DNA of 64,000 nt. Origin: Triplophysa rosa (lineage: Eukaryota > Chordata > Actinopteri > Cypriniformes > Nemacheilidae). Positions 61,990 through 64,000 of this stretch are shown here, piece by piece (within the stretch, counting starts at the first letter, position 1; every line of letters starts with the position of its first letter). The translations under genes and the position numbers were made by a program. The DNA lies in assembly GCF_024868665.1 (NCBI RefSeq), contig NC_079897.1, forward strand, positions 307,570 through 371,569. The letters run 5' to 3'. Below the pieces are notes generated by a model. That model was not told the DNA's origin and ran no database searches. It worked only from the letters and a program-made list of their open reading frames with translations.

Positions 61990-62220
61990 CCCACGCGCAC
62001 GCACACACACACACACACACACACGCACGCACACAGGTACAGCTTGTGTCCTCATTATTTGGTTATGGCTCATCTCACTGCTGGTTGAGGAAGAAGAGGA
62101 AGATGAAGACAGGGTGAAAATGGGGCACAATGAAGGATTTGGAGTGTTCCCTGTGCGTGTGTGTGTGCGTGCGTGCGTGCGTGTGTGTGTGCATGTGTGT
62201 GTGTGTCTGCTGGAGCTCAC
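61990..62220. repeat. CA and GT microsatellites
   Basis: A (CA)n run at about 61998-62036 and a GT-rich run at about 62151-62206 bracket unique sequence containing 'ggaagaagaggaagatgaag'. Confidence 0.8.
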
Positions 62221-62306
62221 GGCTAATGACTGCAATTGAACAAGAGCAGACAGCCCATATTAATCTGTGTCTTTGCTTTTGGCAAAGAAGTCTATTAGAG
62301 AGGGAG

Positions 62307-62417
<111 letters not shown>

Positions 62418-62773
62418 CATTACGTTGAAATGAAGTCCAACCCAAATTGTCTTTAAAATCCATTTGTTGCCAAGCAGGCCAGTGTGAATTTCTGTAGAAA
62501 TAAAAATTTTCGGTGGATATATGTAAATAAAAGTGTAACATGATTTCTAGACCTGAAAAGAAATAAAATCTTATTGACATTTCTACAATACGTGTAAATG
62601 TTTCTATTTATGCTCATTTACAAACAATTTAATCATACAGAAATCATTAAACATTTTGACTACCATATACTCCAGACAACACTTACTTAATAGGCCTACT
62701 CTGTGATAATATCATTTACATTATATACGTTTTTATTTGAATATTACCTGTGATCATAGAAAAACGCTTTTGT

Positions 62774-62825
62774 GCTCTCTCTCTCTCTCTCTCTCTCTAT
62801 ACAGTAGCCTATATATATATATATA
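62774..62825 (+). repeat. (CT)n and (TA)n runs
   Basis: A (TC)n run at 62776-62799 is followed by 'atacagtagcc' and a short (TA)n run to about 62825. Confidence 0.8.
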
Positions 62826-62846
62826 ATGCTTTTTAAAATTAGTACG

Positions 62847-63285
62847 GGTGTCACACTGAAGGGTTTATTTCATGATAACAGCTGGCTGCTTGTACATTAT
62901 CCTGCTTATTACACGGCTACTTGACACATGAGAGAAAATCTGGACATGAAATGTGAATGTGAAATATTTGATTAGTTCATTTTTACCGGATGCAGACCTT
63001 CCGCGAGGAGAAGCCGTTTACTTTCAGTTTTAAGGTAAGAAACTACGTTCAAATGTCACGAACAGACAATCTGGTTTAATCATTAGTGAATATAATATAA
63101 TGTCACATATGTTATTAAAAGACATATTTATATTAATTTGTCAAAAAAGCTGTCAAACTGATTTGCTGCATCCGGGTTACCGTGTGTTATTAGTTTTGAG
63201 CGGTTGTTATCTGGGAATAACGAACCCGCAAATGTCGCGACTGGCCAATCAGAATCAAGCATTCCAACGAGACGTGGAATAAATA
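62847..63285. mobile_element. Interspersed element family A, copy 3
   Basis: This copy lacks the first about 55 bases present in copies 1 and 2 and begins at 'gtgtcacactgaagggttta'. It ends 'gaatcaagcattccaacg'. The minus-strand frame [20 protein letters not shown] is open, as in copy 2. Confidence 0.7.
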
Positions 63286-63429
63286 CTGATAAGGTACATC
63301 TGAAAAATCGTAACATGATGTATTTGGTCATTTTCATGTTTTTGTATCATTTCCTTAGTACCGTTTTTCTTATGTCTCTACTGTTCTTATTTTTTCAGTA
63401 AAAATAAATCTGAATGAAAAGGATTGAAG

Positions 63430-63710
63430 CGTCACATCCGCGTGACGTCACGGCTCACCTGAGTGTGGGAGTGGTTTACCTGTAGCCGCAGGTAAAACAC
63501 GGCACGAATCTAATCGAGCAGAGCTTCAGTATGAGTCCGACCTGAAACGGGCAGATCGATACGTGTTGTGCGTGTTTGTGCACTCGATGAATCGGTTCAG
63601 ATACCGATGAAGTGGAATTAATATCTCTGTAAAGGACCCGTGTTCAGGCGCGCGACACTTCCGCGATCCTCTCGCGCTCTAAACAACAGAGATTCATCTG
63701 ATCCTATGCG
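63430..63710 (+). other. Possible promoter and 5' exon of a further gene
   Basis: CpG-containing sequence with TGACGTCA ('cgtgacgtcacgg', about 63441-63453) leads to 'gatcctatgcg|gtaagt', a strong donor at 63710/63711. An ATG at 63706 would give only Met-Arg before the splice, so the exon may be mostly untranslated. The rest of the gene lies beyond the window. Confidence 0.35.
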
Positions 63711-64000
63711 GTAAGTGTCTGAAACAGCCCCAAACTCACTCAATACAATACATTACACTGGTGTGTCTGCTGTGTGGGGATTTTTCAAGGTTTGCGAGCC
63801 TACATCACGATGTAAAGTCGATAAATGTAGTTCTTAAAGGCGCAGTACAGTTCAACCGAATGAATGCTAAACATAATAATGAAAGTGCAAAGTTGAAATA
63901 AACTCCGTCTGTTTGTAATCTCAGATGTAGTGTTTACAGGCCTGCTGGACATTCAACGTGTTTTGATCTCTCTGTATGTTTAAATAACACAACACAACTA
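63711..64000. other. Right edge, nothing further seen
   Basis: If the donor at 63710 is used this is intronic. It contains no repeat or exon that I recognise. Confidence 0.3.

Overview
The window is nuclear DNA of a teleost fish, most likely a cypriniform (inference from overall character; no search was possible). It has short GT-AG exons with vertebrate proteins, long (CA)n/(GT)n microsatellites, many small DNA transposons (hAT, PIF/Harbinger-like, Tc1, palindromic MITEs), L2-type LINE fragments and tRNA-derived SINEs whose tails share a 'gcttttatccaaagcgactta' type end. Nothing prokaryotic, viral or CRISPR-like was seen.

Six genes can be rebuilt exon by exon with consistent splice phase, and a seventh and eighth are only touched. 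From left to right: a possible minus-strand first exon near 651-668 (perhaps slc4a7-like, weak); a transposon-rich gene desert to about 14.2 kb; cmc1 (+, 4 exons, 107 aa); azi2 (-, 7 coding exons, 349 aa); an ncoa7-like TLDc gene (-, 7 exons plus an alternative first exon); LINE and Tc1 debris from 33.6 to 38.3 kb; cndp1, secreted carnosinase (+, 11 exons, 492 aa); wdtc1 (+, 15 coding exons, 667 aa); tmem222 (+, 6 exons, 183 aa); a tpbg-like leucine-rich-repeat membrane protein (+, 2 exons); and a possible 5' exon of a further plus-strand gene at the right edge. The cmc1/azi2 convergent pair is also adjacent on human chromosome 3.

The most interesting region is 23.3-33.3 kb. azi2 encodes a TBK1-binding adaptor of interferon induction. 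Its neighbour is an NCOA7-like TLDc gene with two first exons; the short-isoform exon has a consensus interferon-stimulated response element and a CCAAT box just upstream, which resembles the interferon-inducible short NCOA7 of mammals. That gene carries one in-frame TGA in a shared 132-nt, phase-0/phase-0 exon, so skipping the exon would keep the frame. The tpbg-like gene also carries one in-frame TAA, at the start of its C-terminal cysteine cap, with homologous sequence continuing in the same frame. Each could be a real null allele, a pseudogene or a sequence error.

Structural curiosities include a 35-bp minisatellite of about 23 units in the last azi2 intron that is open in all three frames, a hairpin with 65-bp arms inside a hAT-like insertion in wdtc1, one hAT nested in another with target duplications still readable for both, and a MITE whose empty site is preserved in a related repeat 33 kb away.
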